Assembly: GCA_016719055.1 (NCBI GenBank)
Contig: JADKAW010000006.1
Coordinates: 124,001-188,000, forward strand
Direction of reading: 5' to 3'
Length of the DNA: 64,000 nt
Source: Candidatus Rhodoferax mariagerensis
GTDB lineage: Bacteria > Pseudomonadota > Gammaproteobacteria > Burkholderiales > Burkholderiaceae_C
Below are positions 44,771-53,042 of the stretch, piece after piece (the stretch's first letter is position 1; each line of letters opens with the position of its first letter). A model generated the notes under the pieces. The model ran no database searches. It saw nothing but the letters and a program-made list of their open reading frames with translations, and was not told the origin of the DNA. The position numbers were made by a program, and so were the translations under genes.

Positions 44771-45550
44771 ATGTATTTGAAAAACTTGTGTGTCGGTTGC
44801 GCCGTCATACTGATGGCCACGGCATCTTCAGCCTGGGCGGTTGAGCGTGTGTTGCTTGGCAATGCCCAGGCCATGCCGCTGCAGGCCATGTCACTGCAGG
44901 CCAGCAACGACCGGTGGGTCAATCAAAGTTTGCAGACCTTGCGTGGCAAATTAGTGCAAAAGCCCACTGTACGGATCATTGTGGGCTTACGGGTACCGTT
45001 TGCCGCAGAAGGTTTGCTGCACGCAGACGTGGTGGCTCAGCAGCGCAGCGAAATTGCCAGTTCGCAAGCGGCACTGCTCAAAAAGATTCCGCCACTGGAC
45101 AAAAAGTCTGGCAAGACCAAACGGTTTGAATCGATACCGTTCATGGCGCTTGAAGTCACCTCAACCGAGTTGGATCAACTGATCGGCTCACCCGATGTCA
45201 CCTCCATTGAAGAAGACAAGCTGTCCAAAGCACTCTTAGCTGAAAGCGTGCCTCTGATTGGTGGCACCACGGCATGGAGCATGGGTTACACCGGCGCTGG
45301 ACGCACTATCGCGGTGCTGGATACGGGGGTAGATAAAAACCATCCGTTGCTGACCGGAAAAGTGGTCTCTGAGGCCTGTTACTCAAACAATGACGCGATC
45401 AATTCTGGAACTTCGTTGTGCCATGGTGGTGTGAACGCCTCAGCGGAACCTGGGTCGGCGATGCCCTATGGAGGAGCCTGTCCACCCGGCCAATGTGATC
45501 ATGGCACCCATGTGGCCGGTATCGTAGCGGGTACGGGTTTCACGGGGTAG
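44771..45550 (+). pseudogene. Subtilisin-like (S8) secreted protease, 3'-truncated
   Basis: 259 aa. Signal peptide (MYLKNLCVGCAVILMATASS then AWA), an inhibitor-I9-like propeptide region (TVRIIVGLRVPFAAEGLL to VTSIEEDKLSKALL), then the catalytic domain. The Asp motif is TIAVLDTGVDKNHP and the His motif DHGTHVAGIVAG. The frame stops after TGFTG, so the Ser-containing half is missing and no protease activity is expected. Full-length relatives in this family of bacteria often end in IPTL-CTERM. The 45551-45705 stretch shows no gene. Confidence 0.85.
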
Positions 45551-45705
45551 GTATGCGCTGGTCACTGAATATGTTGTGGTCATGGTGGTTTCCTTGGTAA
45601 ATGTGGATGGCTGAAATTGGCAGGGGTTGAACCAGGCTGGGCCTTATTCATATAAGGTGGTCAGAAAGGCGCAGCGCAGGCATGGCCCAGGAAAGGCGGC
45701 AGCTG

Positions 45706-46062
45706 CTATCGAAAAAACAGCGCCCACAAAATCCAAACGATCACGGCCCAAGCTGCAAAATAGATGGCGAGGTACATGGCAATCAGGGTCAGCATCACAC
45801 CCAGCCACAGCAGCGCTACAGGTGCGACGATTCCAAGCAGGCCGCCAATGACAAACCCTCGTAGGCCACCATTGGCTGCACCAATAAAGGCACAAACGAT
45901 CACACTGATGACTATGGGGATGCGCCACTTCTGGATATAGCTATGAATGTCGGTAATTCCGATCAGATCCAGCAGCATTTGGAAGAACAGATTTGCTGCG
46001 GTTGCGTTGTCGGATGTCCAGATGGGCAGCACTTGGGATAGTTTGGGCTTTCGGGATGCCAT
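45706..46062 (-). CDS. Small membrane protein, unknown function
   Basis: 118 aa. A hydrophilic N-terminus (SRKPKLSQVLPIWTSDNATA) is followed by three close hydrophobic helices: PIVISVIVCAFIGAANGGLR, FVIGGLLGIVAPVALLWLGV and LIAMYLAIYFAAWAVIVWIL. ATG 46062 is used because upstream residues are Cys/Arg-rich and unlikely. It starts 3 bases after the stop of the next gene upstream, so the two are co-transcribed. Confidence 0.65.
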   Translation of the reverse strand: MASRKPKLSQVLPIWTSDNATAANLFFQMLLDLIGITDIHSYIQKWRIPIVISVIVCAFIGAANGGLRGFVIGGLLGIVAPVALLWLGVMLTLIAMYLAIYFAAWAVIVWILWALFFR

Positions 46063-46064
46063 AG

Positions 46065-46415
46065 TCAGTAACCGGCGTGAGTGGCATCGGCAGGGATGGC
46101 ATGTTGTTGGCACATCGCCAACAGCTCAGGCAGTGCGGCGGTCTTCGGGAGGAAACCCGTGATGCCAAAGCCGTCGTCACTGATGATGAAAACCAGCTCA
46201 AACCAGTCGGTATGTTCCAGAATGAATTCGTGGCGACCGGCAAGAATTGGAAACCGCAGGAGGGCATCGATGTTGGCTATGGTGTCGCCTGGCTCGACTA
46301 TGAGAATGAATCCAAGGATTTCAGGGCAGTCGCTAACGGTGGCAAAGACGCGTTCGATAAGTTTGCGCAGTTCTGGATCGAAAACGGGATCGGTAGGTGT
46401 ACGCATGATTTGCAT
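46065..46415 (-). CDS. Hypothetical soluble protein
   Basis: 116 aa, unrecognised. ATG 46415 has CTGGAG 7 bases upstream. The sequence (DPELRKLIERVFATVSDCPE; FILEHTDWFELVFIISDDGF) is acidic and looks like an alpha/beta fold without signal peptide. It is the first gene of a pair with the small membrane protein. Confidence 0.65.
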   Translation of the reverse strand: MQIMRTPTDPVFDPELRKLIERVFATVSDCPEILGFILIVEPGDTIANIDALLRFPILAGRHEFILEHTDWFELVFIISDDGFGITGFLPKTAALPELLAMCQQHAIPADATHAGY

Positions 46416-46449
46416 AAGGTTGCTCCAGGGAAATTTGGACGAAAAAAAA

Positions 46450-46632
46450 GCACCCAAAGCCACGAGGACTAAGGGTGCCGGGGTGCCTCAGACCAGATGG
46501 ACTAAGGGTTTGGGCCAATTTGTAGGCATGCCCGATATGCCTGCGACTTTTCCAGTTTTTTGCCCACGTAATGTCGCCAAATAGGCTTATGGAAATAGAA
46601 AAGCACCCGAGATCACATGGATCAAGGGTGCT
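46450..46632. repeat. Two similar GCACCC...GGGTGC hairpins
   Basis: GCACCC and GGGTGC flank 17-base loops at 46450-46478 and 46602-46632; loop sequences agree at 10 of 17 positions. Each is preceded on the plus strand by an A run, so on the minus strand each looks like a weak terminator. A third partial copy (AGATGGACTAAGGG) lies between. Otherwise 46464-46911 holds no gene I can support. Confidence 0.5.
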
Positions 46633-46911
46633 GGAAGGGAAGGGGGCTTGCTACAACATCAGTCGCGTTGGGATACTCCAGCGTGTGTCGCAGTCCCAAA
46701 GCCATTTAGCGAGCAGCGGATCAATCTACTACTGAAGTGCTGTAATGGCTCAAACTACTGAGGTCAGGCGCGGTTGTGTGTCCCGAAGACGTGCCATACT
46801 TGGCCGCGCACATCTGAATTTCTAATCTATGCGTGTATCAAAGCTGTTATCGCCAACGAATTGCCGATTAGGGTGGAGCGTGCTACCTCTTGGACAAATC
46901 GCTAGTTTTTG

Positions 46912-47268
46912 TCAAGGACTTGCCGATCTCCAGGCAAACCGACCAATCATCAATCCCACACAGTCAGCAATCCAATCCTGCCAATCGCCTTGTCGCCAAC
47001 CGCTCCACCATTGGGCAAGCTCCTCGATACCAGCCCCAAACAACGCCAAGCCAAGCATCAGCACACGGACACGCCCCGGATAGGCCATCAGACCCAAAAA
47101 CGCCAACCCTGAAAATCCCAGAGCGTGCTGCGCTTTGTCCCAAAAATGGAACGCGGATGGTACTTGCTCCGCTGGAACCAGCGAAAGCCACAAGGTGATC
47201 AACACCAGAGACCAGAAGGACCATCGCCAATAGCTAGCTGACGGCCTCACGGAGGCATGCAAGCGTGT
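46912..47268 (-). CDS. VanZ-like membrane protein
   Basis: 118 aa with four hydrophobic helices and the VanZ-type motifs FWDKAQHALGFSGLAFLGL and GIEELAQWWSGWRQGDWQDW, then IADCVGLMIG. The function of single-domain VanZ proteins in proteobacteria is unknown. ATG 47268 (or 47280) follows directly on the lipoprotein stop, so they form one unit. Confidence 0.82.
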   Translation of the reverse strand, partial: TRLHASVRPSASYWRWSFWSLVLITLWLSLVPAEQVPSAFHFWDKAQHALGFSGLAFLGLMAYPGRVRVLMLGLALFGAGIEELAQWWSGWRQGDWQDWIADCVGLMIGRFAWRSASP

Positions 47269-47280
47269 CATCGGAGCCAA

Positions 47281-47445
47281 TCAGTCATCGCCTGGGATCA
47301 CAGCATCCGCAACCGCACCAACAGCCTTGGCTGTGACCTTCACCCCAGTGGCGACCACGGTGACTGCTGCATCGGCCACAGCAATCACAGCGCATGCTTG
47401 CAAGCTCATGACCATGCAGACGATAACGACAAATCTGAGGGCCAT
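47281..47445 (-). CDS. Small lipoprotein (NF038104-like)
   Basis: 54 aa. A lipoprotein signal ends in the lipobox LQAC. The mature part is VIAVADAAVTVVATGVKVTA, then KAVGAVADAVIPGDD, the simple Ala/Val pattern of the NF038104 lipoprotein family (assigned from memory). ATG 47445 gives the shortest proper signal peptide. It is upstream of and adjoining the VanZ gene. Confidence 0.75.
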   Translation of the reverse strand: MALRFVVIVCMVMSLQACAVIAVADAAVTVVATGVKVTAKAVGAVADAVIPGDD

Positions 47446-47570
47446 TCCAGTAGCGCAAGGTGGCGGTTTCACCGGTGTGTTCATTCAGAGTCACTTTCAG
47501 AAGATGTCCAACCGAACCAAGACAGAACCGCAGCAAGCACGATGGAGCTACGATAAAGCGTTTCAGCCAA

Positions 47571-47608
47571 TAAAAAAGCCCCCACAATTTCTCGTAAGGG
47601 CTTGTTTT
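47571..47608. terminator. Possible bidirectional terminator
   Basis: AAGCCC (47576-47581) pairs with GGGCTT (47598-47603). An A run lies on the left and GTTTT on the right. The stem is short (6 bp). It lies upstream of the lipoprotein gene. The rest of 47446-47865 has only weak reading frames. Confidence 0.4.
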
Positions 47609-47865
47609 ACTTCAGTTTTTTGGCTCCACCTCAAAGAGTATCTACGAACCGGGCGCATTGAAATCGAGCGCCCGAGGATTTTGGCCAATTCGCCGCGTTT
47701 GCTGGCTGCTGCTTGAGAGGTCATCATGATCAGGACTTCACCGAGAATAATCCGGGTCATCCGGGTGCAGAAAATGTATGTTCGAGTTTTGCGCCATGGG
47801 TTAGAAAATCCAGAATCAAAAAGGCTTTTGACAGAGCGTTCAAGTTGCAGCGCAAATGGGGTATT

Positions 47866-48105
47866 TCAGCTCTTGAGGGACTCAATTGCAGCGTGCGTAG
47901 CCTTAACCAGGACGATGGATTTTGCGCCTGAAATCTTGCCGTTGGTTGCCTCCGCCAGCGTTACGCCAGAGACCGGAGACGATCCTTTGCCGCATTTGCT
48001 ACAGGCTACCTCGACTCGAACTATGTTTTCACGCTTGGCATCTGCGATGCTCTCAACTGTCAGCGGCCCATTGCATTTCGGGCAAAAGTGTTTAATGGGT
48101 TGCAT
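47866..48105 (-). CDS. Small zinc-ribbon protein
   Basis: 79 aa. MQPIKHFCPKCNGPLTVESI is followed by EVACSKCGKGSSP, giving two CxxC pairs 23 residues apart, a zinc ribbon. The C-terminal part (KSIVLVKATHAAIESLKS) is helical. ATG 48105 has AAGGAG upstream. Function unknown; it may bind nucleic acid. Confidence 0.75.
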   Translation of the reverse strand: MQPIKHFCPKCNGPLTVESIADAKRENIVRVEVACSKCGKGSSPVSGVTLAEATNGKISGAKSIVLVKATHAAIESLKS

Positions 48106-48177
48106 GGTTGTCTCCTTGGTTTTTATCCGTGCAAGCATATCACTGCGCCTTTTTAGCCTGAATTTATGGTGTTTTAG

Positions 48178-48220
48178 TGCTCTGGCCCTTGCTGAATAAG
48201 CGCAAGCAGCTATCAAAAAG
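48178..48220 (+). repeat. Interspersed repeat copy 4 (intergenic)
   Basis: TGCTCTGGCCCTTGCTGAAT then AAGCGCAAGCAGCTATCAAA. It is the same family as the copies in purL and dinB. It sits between the zinc-ribbon gene and the phage region, close to a plausible left border. Confidence 0.75.
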
Positions 48221-48340
48221 CAAGCAAAAGAAACCTGTTTTACTGCGCCTTTCGTGTGTTAAAGTAGCCGCATTCCGAAAGGAATACAGGATTGGCGTCC
48301 TGGTTTTGACACAGCGGCACGAGCCGCAACTGATTGAGTC

Positions 48341-48520
48341 ATGCGGCTTTTTGCTTTCTGGCCCCTTTTGGCGGTCCAGGCAGGGAGCCGCAAGGCTCGC
48401 CAGCTTTCAGCTCCGCTGTGTCACTGGTACGCCAACCTGTCTGGACTGCCTCCCGAATTGGCGTTTGGGTGGCAGTGTTTATCACTGACACATAGGAGCC
48501 CATCATGGCAAACCCACGTA
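48341..48520 (+). other. Ash-like leader region before the phage genes
   Basis: The frame from ATG 48341 reads MRLFAFWPLL, then GSRKARQLSAPLCHWYANLS and GLPPELAFGWQCLSLTHRSP, overlapping the next gene. I recall such Ash-family-like reading frames upstream of phage-related genes in proteobacteria. It could be a short protein or a structured leader. 48221-48340 contains an imperfect hairpin (CATTCCGAAAGGAATAC region) and no gene. Confidence 0.35.
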
Positions 48521-48873
48521 CCCCCAAGACTGAAACCCCCACCACGCCCGACGCTGCCGCCAGCGCACCCATGCCCGGCATTGGCCGCATCGAGATTCCC
48601 CGGCCTGCCTTTTTGGCCGATGACGATGTGGTGATGCATGATGATTTGATGGCCTTGGTGAGTGATTCCAAGGCCAGTTACTGCGCGGTGGCCGCGTTGG
48701 TGACGCTGCTGCGCAGCTCAAACGGCGATGCCCGTGCCGACATGCTGGAGGCCGAAGACCGCCGGGGGCTGGCTGAACTGCTGGACTATGTGCGGGCACG
48801 CCTTGAGCTGGTTGTGGATAACGCTGGGCAGGTGGCGCGGGTGCTGGGGATGCCTCACACAGTGCCAGCCTGA
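48505..48873 (+). CDS. Phage hypothetical protein
   Basis: 122 aa. A Pro/Thr/Ala-rich N-terminus (residues 1-25) is followed by a helical domain (VSDSKASYCAVAALVTLLRS; RRGLAELLDYVRARLELVVD). Function unknown. ATG 48505 has AGGAGCCCATC upstream. It is the first clear gene of the phage module. Confidence 0.65.
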   Translation: MANPRTPKTETPTTPDAAASAPMPGIGRIEIPRPAFLADDDVVMHDDLMALVSDSKASYCAVAALVTLLRSSNGDARADMLEAEDRRGLAELLDYVRARLELVVDNAGQVARVLGMPHTVPA

Positions 48874-48977
48874 CTTTGCTTGTTTTGTCCTGTGGGGCTT
48901 GCTACATTGGCGGTGCGGTCCATTCCCATGGGGCGCGTCTCCTTGATTGTTGATTTGAAAATGCCGACGATCATTAC

Positions 48978-49010
48978 GGCCTGAACTGGCGACGGTTCGG
49001 GCCTTTTTTT
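48978..49010 (+). terminator. Rho-independent terminator before the terminase genes
   Basis: GGCCTGAAC pairs with GTTCGGGCC (one G-U) around TGGCGACG and is followed by TTTTTTT. It separates the first phage gene from the terminase operon. Confidence 0.8.
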
Positions 49011-49053
49011 ATGCCGGTTTGCACCCTTTTTTTGGCGTGGCCATTGCCCGAAC

Positions 49054-50013
49054 ATGGGCACCATGGCAAAGGACTGGACGGCGCAGCTTACTCAGGTCAA
49101 CTTTCGGTGTGACGTGTGTCGGCACGCCTGGGAGGCTGAGCCGGAGCTGATTGAAGACGCGCCGGATCTGGAACATCACCCGTTTCGGTACTTTTGCACC
49201 TGCCCGGTGTGCCATTCCAAGAACCAACCGCAGGCAGCCTGGGCGCGGGCGCTGATGAAGGCGCACCAGGCCAGCACCGGGCCGAAGTCTGCCGAGGGCT
49301 TGGCCAAGGTGGCCAAGAATCTGGAGGGGCACCCCAACAGCGAGGCGGTATTGCGCACCCGCTTCAACGCCATGAAGCATGGCATGGCAGCGAAGACGGC
49401 GACTTACTTTCCGGCCAAGCCTGACGGCTACAGCTTTTGCGCCCAGTGCGAGGTGAACCGCACCTGGTGCGCTGGCCAGGCGGCGTGCGTGAAGCAGACC
49501 GAGATTTTCATGCTGCACCACGCGGCGTTTGAGAGCCGCAACCCGCGAGTGCTTGCCGGGATCCATGCTGACCTGCAGGCCGGGCTGACGGCCATGCTGC
49601 AGATGCTGATGCAGGGCGCGCTGGCTGATGGGGTGGTGATCAAGCAACCGCGGGTGGAGTTGGACCGCGAGGGCAACAGCGTGACGCTGACCTATCTGGG
49701 CGATGACGGCAAGCGCAAATACATCTACGACCACCAGGCGCACCCTGCCCTCAAAGCTATCAGCGACTTTGTGAGCCGCCTGGGCCTGAGCATGGGCGAC
49801 CTGGGCATGACGGTGCGCGCGGCGGACCCCGAGGACGACGAACAGCACGGTGTGCTGAAGCTCGACGACAAGACGCGCGAGACCCTGAGCGACTTCAACA
49901 CCCGGATGCTGGCGGTGATGGGTGGCGCGCGCGACATGCTGGCCGCTGCCGACAAGGCGACCAAGGCGGACCCGGTTTTAGTTGCGCATGAAGCGCGGGA
50001 AGGTAAATCATGA
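49054..50013 (+). CDS. Putative terminase small subunit-type protein with Cys clusters
   Basis: 319 aa. The N-terminus has a zinc-finger pattern (CDVCRHAW ... CTCPVCHS), and a second Cys cluster lies mid-protein (CAQCEVNRTWCAGQAAC). GPKSAEGLAKVAKNLEGHPN resembles recombinase/terminase DNA-binding stretches. Helical segments follow (GIHADLQAGLTAMLQMLMQG). Its place just upstream of the large terminase suggests the DNA-recognition subunit; sequence support for this is moderate. The ATG at 49063 is an alternative start. Confidence 0.55.
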   Translation: MGTMAKDWTAQLTQVNFRCDVCRHAWEAEPELIEDAPDLEHHPFRYFCTCPVCHSKNQPQAAWARALMKAHQASTGPKSAEGLAKVAKNLEGHPNSEAVLRTRFNAMKHGMAAKTATYFPAKPDGYSFCAQCEVNRTWCAGQAACVKQTEIFMLHHAAFESRNPRVLAGIHADLQAGLTAMLQMLMQGALADGVVIKQPRVELDREGNSVTLTYLGDDGKRKYIYDHQAHPALKAISDFVSRLGLSMGDLGMTVRAADPEDDEQHGVLKLDDKTRETLSDFNTRMLAVMGGARDMLAAADKATKADPVLVAHEAREGKS

Positions 50014-50513
50014 AAACTTATATCGGCACGAAAGTGATCAAGGCCACCCCCATGACACGGGCGGCCTACAACCAGTTGAGAGGGTGGGTCTTGCCTGAGG
50101 ATGAAAGCGGCGCTGACGCAGGCTATTTGGTTGAATACATTGATGGCGGAAAACCCAACTTGGATGGCTATGACGGCTATGTGAGCTGGAGCCCGAAGGC
50201 GCAGTTTGAAGGTGCCTACCGAGAAACCACTGGGCTGACATTCGGGCTGGCAATCGAGGCCATGAAGAAGGGTGCAAAAGTGGCGCGTGTTGGCTGGAAT
50301 GGCAAGGGCATGTGGCTGCGAATCTTCACGCCATTTGCTGACAAGCAATTCCACATCACCGAGCACGAAGCCGATCCCAAATATGGAGACAGCGGGACGC
50401 TTATCCCTTGGATCGGGATGCGCACAGCCACGAATCAATTTGTCCCATGGCTCGCCAGTCAGACTGACATGCTGGCAGACGACTGGCTTTGCGTGGGCGC
50501 AGTCGAGGCCTGA
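50010..50513 (+). CDS. Phage protein with DUF2829/Tad2-like domain
   Basis: 167 aa in two parts. Residues 1-70 (KVIKATPMTRAAYNQLRGW; GYLVEYIDGGKPN; GYVSWSPKAQFEGAYR) form a module common in phage proteins. Residues 75-167 match the DUF2829 pattern: LTFGLAIEAMKKGAKVARVG then WNGKGMWLRI, LIPWIGMRTATNQFVPWLAS and QTDMLADDW. DUF2829 is the family of Tad2, which captures the cyclic ADP-ribose signal of Thoeris defence. It is coupled to the upstream gene (ATGA) and lies 3 bases before terL. Confidence 0.78.
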   Translation: MKTYIGTKVIKATPMTRAAYNQLRGWVLPEDESGADAGYLVEYIDGGKPNLDGYDGYVSWSPKAQFEGAYRETTGLTFGLAIEAMKKGAKVARVGWNGKGMWLRIFTPFADKQFHITEHEADPKYGDSGTLIPWIGMRTATNQFVPWLASQTDMLADDWLCVGAVEA

Positions 50514-50516
50514 CTG

Positions 50517-52127
50517 ATGCGATCCACCGCCGCAGAGCGCCGCAAGTCCTCGATCGTTGCCGAGCGCGAAATCATGCGGTTTGCTGTGCCTGACCCGGAG
50601 ACGGGCATCAGGCCGCATGCGCTGTGGCACAAGCACATCCACAACGTGGAGCTGGACCCGATGCAGTGCCTGAAGATGCACGAGATGGACCTGCACCCCA
50701 ACACGGTGGACTATTCATCGCGGCGCACCGGTAAGACTGCGGTGAAAGAGATTTACATCCTGGAGCAGCTGGCAACCAACTCGCACCAGGAGTGCGGCAT
50801 CGTGGCCCCACGGATGCAGCAGAGCCAGAACAATCTGAATTACCAGACCGATGCCATCAAGCGCAGCCCGGCCCTGAAGAGCTTTATCCACTACACCAAC
50901 GGGCGGGCTCAGTTGCGTGACACGGGCTACCAATTTGTCAATTTGAGCAAATCGAGTGCTTACGGGATCATGAGCCAGATTGACGGCGACAGCATCACCA
51001 TTGCCAGCCTGGAAGAGACCGACGATATGCCGCAAGACCGGTTGCTGAGCCGGTTTTTGCCCATGCTGGGCGCGGCGCGGCGGCTGGGCGTTGACACGCG
51101 GGAGAAGAAGTTCAAGCCGTCGATCAGGATCAGCGGGGTGTTCAAAGGGGCGGACGTGCTGCAGCGGCTGATTGACACTGGGGAATATCACCCGCTGCCC
51201 GCCGTGAATGTGCACCTGGGCGTGCAAATGGGCATGGTGGATGCGGAGTGGGCCAAGAGCATGCAGCTGCAGCAGAGCCCCGAGGAATACATACGCCAGT
51301 TTCTGTGCAAGAACATCAAGGCGCGCAACTGGATCTGGGAAGAGCACATCCGGCGCGCTTGTGCGCTTGGCCTTGAGGCCGGGCTGGAGCGGGCCGAACC
51401 CCTGCCAGGCCAGCGGTACAAGCGCCGGGGCCTGATTGGCCTGGGGTATGACCACACCGGCCACGGTGAAACGCCGGAGGCCTCAAAAAGTGCGCTGGTG
51501 ATTGTGGAGGTGATGGGCAACTGGCTGACCTTCCCCTACGTGAAGCTGTGGGCCCCTGGCGTGAGCGATGCCACGCTGCGGCAAGACCTGGTGGCGATCT
51601 GGGATTACTTCAGGCCGGACTACGCCATTGGCGATGCCTACGGGGTGGGGATGATGACGGCGGTGAATGACGATCTGTTTCGCCGGGGCCTGACCGAGGT
51701 GAACCGCGAGACGGTGAATGATGGCCAGAGCAACGCCACCAGCTGGGGCATGTGGGCCTTTGCCCCGATGCGGTTTGAGGGCATGACCAAGCATGTGATG
51801 GCCAGCGCGGTGCGCGAGGCTTTTCATAACAACCGGGCGGCTTTCCCCTACGTGGACACCGGGTGGGATCAGGAGGATGTGGCCTGGCTGGCCTTTATGC
51901 GCCAACTGGGCAACATGAAGGCGTTGCCCACGCAGGCCAGCTACAGCAGCTTTCAGATGGTGGACCAGAAGATTGGCGATGACTTGTTTGATGCCGCCTG
52001 CGCGGCGGTGTATGCCCTGCTGACCCGTGGGCTGGCCGATGCACCGGCGGTGATCCAGCAGCGCAAGGTCACGCGCGATAGTTTGCTGGGTGAGGATATG
52101 GGCGGCGGGCTGGCCCTGCTGCATTGA
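50517..52127 (+). CDS. Phage terminase large subunit
   Basis: 536 aa packaging motor and nuclease. The ATPase part has a Walker A-like DYSSRRTGKTAVKEI and an acidic Walker B-like stretch ITIASLEETDDMP. The RNase H-like nuclease part begins LIGLGYDHTGHGETPEASKS with acidic residues, and DYAIGDAYGVG and IGDDLFDAACAAVYALL carry further conserved acids. The order small-large terminase is normal. Confidence 0.82.
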   Translation: MRSTAAERRKSSIVAEREIMRFAVPDPETGIRPHALWHKHIHNVELDPMQCLKMHEMDLHPNTVDYSSRRTGKTAVKEIYILEQLATNSHQECGIVAPRMQQSQNNLNYQTDAIKRSPALKSFIHYTNGRAQLRDTGYQFVNLSKSSAYGIMSQIDGDSITIASLEETDDMPQDRLLSRFLPMLGAARRLGVDTREKKFKPSIRISGVFKGADVLQRLIDTGEYHPLPAVNVHLGVQMGMVDAEWAKSMQLQQSPEEYIRQFLCKNIKARNWIWEEHIRRACALGLEAGLERAEPLPGQRYKRRGLIGLGYDHTGHGETPEASKSALVIVEVMGNWLTFPYVKLWAPGVSDATLRQDLVAIWDYFRPDYAIGDAYGVGMMTAVNDDLFRRGLTEVNRETVNDGQSNATSWGMWAFAPMRFEGMTKHVMASAVREAFHNNRAAFPYVDTGWDQEDVAWLAFMRQLGNMKALPTQASYSSFQMVDQKIGDDLFDAACAAVYALLTRGLADAPAVIQQRKVTRDSLLGEDMGGGLALLH

Positions 52128-52165
52128 ATTGACTGACAACTTAACTTTTTTAGGAGCTACACACC

Positions 52166-52582
52166 ATGGCAAACGCCCTCTACCCCAAGTTCAAGCAGGA
52201 GCTTCTCAAGGCTACCGCAGCCGCATCCCTCAACGGCACCGGCACCACCGGCGTCTATGCCGCGCTGATCGACATCGGCGTGGCCACCTACAACGCCGCG
52301 CACCAATACTTCAACAGCATCGCCGCTGGCCAGATTGGCACCGAGCAGGAAATCACCAGCAAGACCTTTGTTGACGGCCTGTTTGATGGTGCTGACGTGG
52401 TGGTGCCCAGTGTGACCGGGGCCAACGCCGAAGCCATCGCCATCTTTGTCAAAACCGCGGGTGCCAACACCACCTGGACGCTGGTGGCCTGGCTTGATAC
52501 AGGTGTCACCGGCCTGCCGGTGCTGCCCAATGGCGGCAACATCAACATCACCTGGCACGCGTCAGGCATTTTTCAGCTTTGA
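52166..52582 (+). CDS. Phage structural protein, fibre/base family
   Basis: 138 aa, beta-rich and hydrophobic (GVYAALIDIGVATYNAAHQY; VVVPSVTGANAEAIAIFVKT; LVAWLDTGVTGLPVLPNGGN). AGGAGCTACACACC precedes ATG 52166. It resembles small virion proteins encoded beside glycine-rich fibre genes in betaproteobacterial prophages. The precise role is unknown. Confidence 0.6.
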   Translation: MANALYPKFKQELLKATAAASLNGTGTTGVYAALIDIGVATYNAAHQYFNSIAAGQIGTEQEITSKTFVDGLFDGADVVVPSVTGANAEAIAIFVKTAGANTTWTLVAWLDTGVTGLPVLPNGGNINITWHASGIFQL

Positions 52583-52592
52583 GAGGTGGCGC

Positions 52593-53042
52593 ATGAACGT
52601 CCTACTGATCAAATCCGGCAAGGTTGACAACTGCATCAGCGCCGACAGCGTAGCGCGGGCGCAGCAGTTTTACCCTGAGCACCTGTGCCTTGAGCAAACC
52701 GGCGCTGAAGGCATCGGGTACGGCTACGCCGACGGTGTGTTTACCGAGCCACCACCGCCGGCGCCGGTCATCCCCGCAGACCTGACGCACCTTGAGTTCC
52801 GGCGCTTGTTCACCAGCACCGAACAAGAGTTTTGCGATGAACTTGAAGCCACGTTTGAGAGCAACGCCCTGCTAAGCGCGGCGCAAAAGCGCACCCTGCG
52901 CACTGGTTACAAAAACTTCTACGCGGCCAGCAAGGTCGATCTGGCTGACCCGGCCATACCGCCCGTCTTGGGCCTGTATGTGGCGCTGGGCATCTTGGAT
53001 GCAGCCCGGCCAGCACAAATTTTGATGGGGGTGCAACCATGA
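52593..53042 (+). CDS. Phage protein, possible fibre assembly or tail-associated
   Basis: 149 aa. The N-terminal 55 residues (MNVLLIKSGKVDNCISADSV ... GYGYADGVFTEPPPPAPV) resemble the start of small phage fibre-assembly proteins. The rest is helical (LTHLEFRRLFTSTEQEFCDE). GAGAGGTGGC precedes ATG 52593. It overlaps the next gene by ATGA. Function is uncertain. Confidence 0.6.
   Translation: MNVLLIKSGKVDNCISADSVARAQQFYPEHLCLEQTGAEGIGYGYADGVFTEPPPPAPVIPADLTHLEFRRLFTSTEQEFCDELEATFESNALLSAAQKRTLRTGYKNFYAASKVDLADPAIPPVLGLYVALGILDAARPAQILMGVQP

Noticed and set aside
47563..47760. 65-codon minus-strand frame
   Set aside because: Its end translates through the A/T-rich terminator-like hairpin, and no ribosome site or family is seen.
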